DNA of 41,540 bases, from assembly GCA_043818215.1 (NCBI GenBank), contig JBDRGC010000270.1, forward strand, positions 1 through 41,540, given 5' to 3'. Source of the stretch: JBDRGC01 sp043818215 (GTDB lineage: Bacteria; Chloroflexota; Anaerolineae; Anaerolineales; UBA11858). Below are positions 40,223 to 41,540 of this stretch, piece after piece (position 1 is the first letter of the stretch; each line of letters begins with the position of its first letter). The notes under the pieces were generated by a model. That model saw only the letters and a list, made by a program, of their open reading frames with translations, did not search any database and was not told the origin of the DNA. The position numbers were made by a program, and so were the translations under genes.

Positions 40223-41062
40223 ATGAAGACTTATCTTGATTGCTACCCATGCTTTTTGCGCCAGGCGTTGACTGCCGCCCGGATGGCTGAAGCTGACGAA
40301 GAGCAACAATGGACGGTGCTGGCCCGCGTACTCGAAAAGCTAAGACATATCGAGCCGACGAGTACCCCACCGGAGATGGGCAACCAAATTCATCGCATTG
40401 TGCGCCAGGTGGTGGAAAGCAGTGACCCCTACCGGGCGGCCAAGGAAGCCAACTGCCGGCAGGCACTGGCTCTTTATCCCCGTATGAAATCGTTGTTGAG
40501 GGAGGCTGACAATTCGCTGGAAATGGCTGTACGCCTCAGCATTGCAGGCAATATCATAGACCTGGCATTGGAGCAGCAATACGACTTGTGGGAAACGGTC
40601 GAGCGGGTGCTGGCACAACCTTTCGCCATTGACGATATGGCAGCCTTTCGCGAGGCAGTTTCTCGAACGAAGCAGGTGCTATACCTGGCCGACAATGCCG
40701 GTGAGACAGTCTTCGATCGGGTGTTGATCGAATCGCTGGATTTGCCTGTCGTTTACGCGATTAAGGCCGGCCCTATCTTGAACGATGCCACGCTGACGGA
40801 TGCGCTGGCTACCGGGATAGACGGAATAGCCGAAATTGTCAGCACCGGCTCGGATGCCCCCGGAACCATTTTGAGCCTTTGCTCGGAAGAGTTCCTGCAA
40901 ATGTACACAGATGCCGATTTTGTTATCGCAAAAGGGCAAGCCAACTACGAGACTTTGAGCGAGGCAGGGCCGAAAGTGTTCTTCCTTCTTCAGATAAAAT
41001 GCCCGGTCATCTCCCGTGATGTGGGTGTGCCGGTGGGGAGCATTGTGCTTAAACAAGGTTGA
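40223..41062 (+). CDS. DUF89/ARMT1-like damage-control phosphatase domain protein
   Basis: A 279-residue protein of the DUF89 family, which in known members removes phosphate from damaged metabolites in a metal-dependent reaction. The start MKTYLDCYPCFLRQAL has the subfamily I CxxC pair (C7, C10). YLADNAGETVFDRVLIE, near residue 155, and VIAKGQANYETLSE, near residue 235, contain the Asp and Asn groups that bind metal and phosphate. The end LLQIKCPVISRD is typical. The ATG at 40223 was preferred over the TTG at 40208 because family members start at this MKTYLDC strand. No Shine-Dalgarno is clear. Confidence 0.85.
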   Translation: MKTYLDCYPCFLRQALTAARMAEADEEQQWTVLARVLEKLRHIEPTSTPPEMGNQIHRIVRQVVESSDPYRAAKEANCRQALALYPRMKSLLREADNSLEMAVRLSIAGNIIDLALEQQYDLWETVERVLAQPFAIDDMAAFREAVSRTKQVLYLADNAGETVFDRVLIESLDLPVVYAIKAGPILNDATLTDALATGIDGIAEIVSTGSDAPGTILSLCSEEFLQMYTDADFVIAKGQANYETLSEAGPKVFFLLQIKCPVISRDVGVPVGSIVLKQG

Positions 41063-41078
41063 CGGTGAATGCCGTTAG

Positions 41079-41140
41079 ACCGTGAATGTAGACCGTGAAT
41101 GTAGACCATGAATGTAGACCATGAATGTAGACCGTGAATG
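41079..41140 (+). repeat. 13-bp tandem repeat ACCRTGAATGTAG
   Basis: Five copies, 41079-41091 and onward at 13-bp steps, the last one truncated and merging with the first structured unit at 41131. Each copy carries a GTAG tetranucleotide. Confidence 0.85.
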
Positions 41141-41371
41141 AATTCACGGTCTGTTACCCGAAACACGTTGTAAACGTGTTTGAACGCGTTTTCCGTGGCA
41201 GCCGCCGAATTCATTCGGTGGGCTGACCATGAATGAATTCACGGTCTGATACCCGAAACACGTTGAAACGTGTTCGAACACGTTTTCCGGGGCAGCCGCC
41301 GAATTCATTCGGTGGGCTGACCATGAATGAATTCATGGCTTGATACCCAAAACACGTTTCAACGTGTTCGA
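41131..41371 (+). repeat. Three direct copies of a multi-hairpin repeat upstream of the transposase
   Basis: Copies start at 41131, about 41226 and about 41320. The third is cut short by the transposase gene. Each begins with a stem-loop ACCRTGAAT-GA-ATTCAYGGY. A stem AACACGTT...AACGTGTT follows. Copies one and two end with CAGCCGCCGAA...TTCGGTGGGCTG. Stem bases covary between copies (G-C in copy one, A-T in copy three). The position directly before a Y1 transposase suggests these are its substrates. Confidence 0.75.
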
Positions 41372-41384
41372 AAGGAACGATACC

Positions 41385-41540
41385 ATGCCTTTTTGGCGAA
41401 TATACTATCATATTGTTTGGGCCACAAAGAATCGTGAGCCATTAATCACACCTGAAATTGAGCCGCAGCTCTTCGCTTATTTAGTCCGAAAGGCCGCCGA
41501 ACTAGGAGTCTTTGTTTACGCAATCAATGGCTGGTATGAC
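41385..41540 (+). CDS. Y1 (REP-associated/IS200-like) transposase, 5' part
   Basis: The first 52 residues read MPFWRIYYHIVWATKNREPL, then ITPEIEPQLFAYLVRKAAEL and GVFVYAINGWYD. This start is typical of REP-associated tyrosine transposases (RAYT) and IS200/IS605 TnpA-like HUH nucleases, whose HxH metal-binding motif should follow just after the window end. These enzymes nick single-stranded DNA with a catalytic tyrosine next to folded hairpins. AAAGGA precedes the ATG. Three copies of a structured repeat lie immediately upstream. Only the 5' end is seen, so activity cannot be judged. Confidence 0.85.
   Translation, partial: MPFWRIYYHIVWATKNREPLITPEIEPQLFAYLVRKAAELGVFVYAINGWYD

Overview
The window looks like a chromosomal segment from a member of the Chloroflexota, most likely class Anaerolineae. 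This is inferred from family content, from secreted proteins ending in Y-L-P-L-V-[LV]-R, and from intergenic spaces packed with 7-10 bp tandem arrays. No rRNA or other phylogenetic marker RNA is present, so the assignment is not proven. No tRNA, CRISPR array, prophage or complete insertion sequence was found.

Layout. 1-5.2 kb (mostly minus): M24 metallopeptidase, squalene/phytoene synthase-like enzyme, SelA, a small membrane protein and a nitroreductase. 5.3-6.1 kb: a VapBC-type toxin-antitoxin pair and a short gene remnant. 6.1-15.1 kb: core functions, with FtsK translocase (minus), then UvrC, a 48-aa membrane peptide, the DnaN clamp and a PEP/pyruvate-binding-domain protein (plus). 15.6-20.9 kb: deoxynucleoside kinase (plus), LysS and a multidomain RecQ (both minus). 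20.9-23.6 kb (minus): a YafQ/DinJ-type toxin-antitoxin pair, two DUF488 proteins and an unusual GreA with a clear intrinsic terminator. 24-27 kb: a Thr/Pro-rich secreted protein and two tandem M42 aminopeptidases.

27.3-34.8 kb is the accessory part. It has a twin palindromic operator and a promoter, a small Cys-containing ORF translationally coupled to an 874-aa beta-helix surface protein, a frameshifted lipoprotein, and a seven-repeat FG-GAP protein. Two attC-like imperfect palindromes follow the stop codons of the two YLPLV[LV]R proteins, and related 35-bp direct repeats lie on either side of the cluster. A 190-bp foldback element sits near its right end.

35-41 kb (plus): a Cys-rich 4Fe-4S protein, a D-cysteine desulfhydrase-like PLP enzyme, a membrane protein preceded by two mutually exclusive hairpins, a saccharopine-dehydrogenase-like oxidoreductase and a DUF89/ARMT1-like protein. 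The window ends inside a Y1 (REP-associated type) transposase gene preceded by three copies of a multi-hairpin repeat, which may be its substrate.

The gene-free stretches longer than 300 bp (12144-12815, 15144-15594, 23557-24078, 26990-27670, 30460-30809, 34152-35079, 38563-38916, 41063-41384) contain mainly the repeats, hairpins and regulatory sites listed individually. The most notable items are the transposase with its structured repeats, the GreA with a remodelled catalytic tip, the surface-protein island with attC-like ends, and the twin operator at 27.56 kb.
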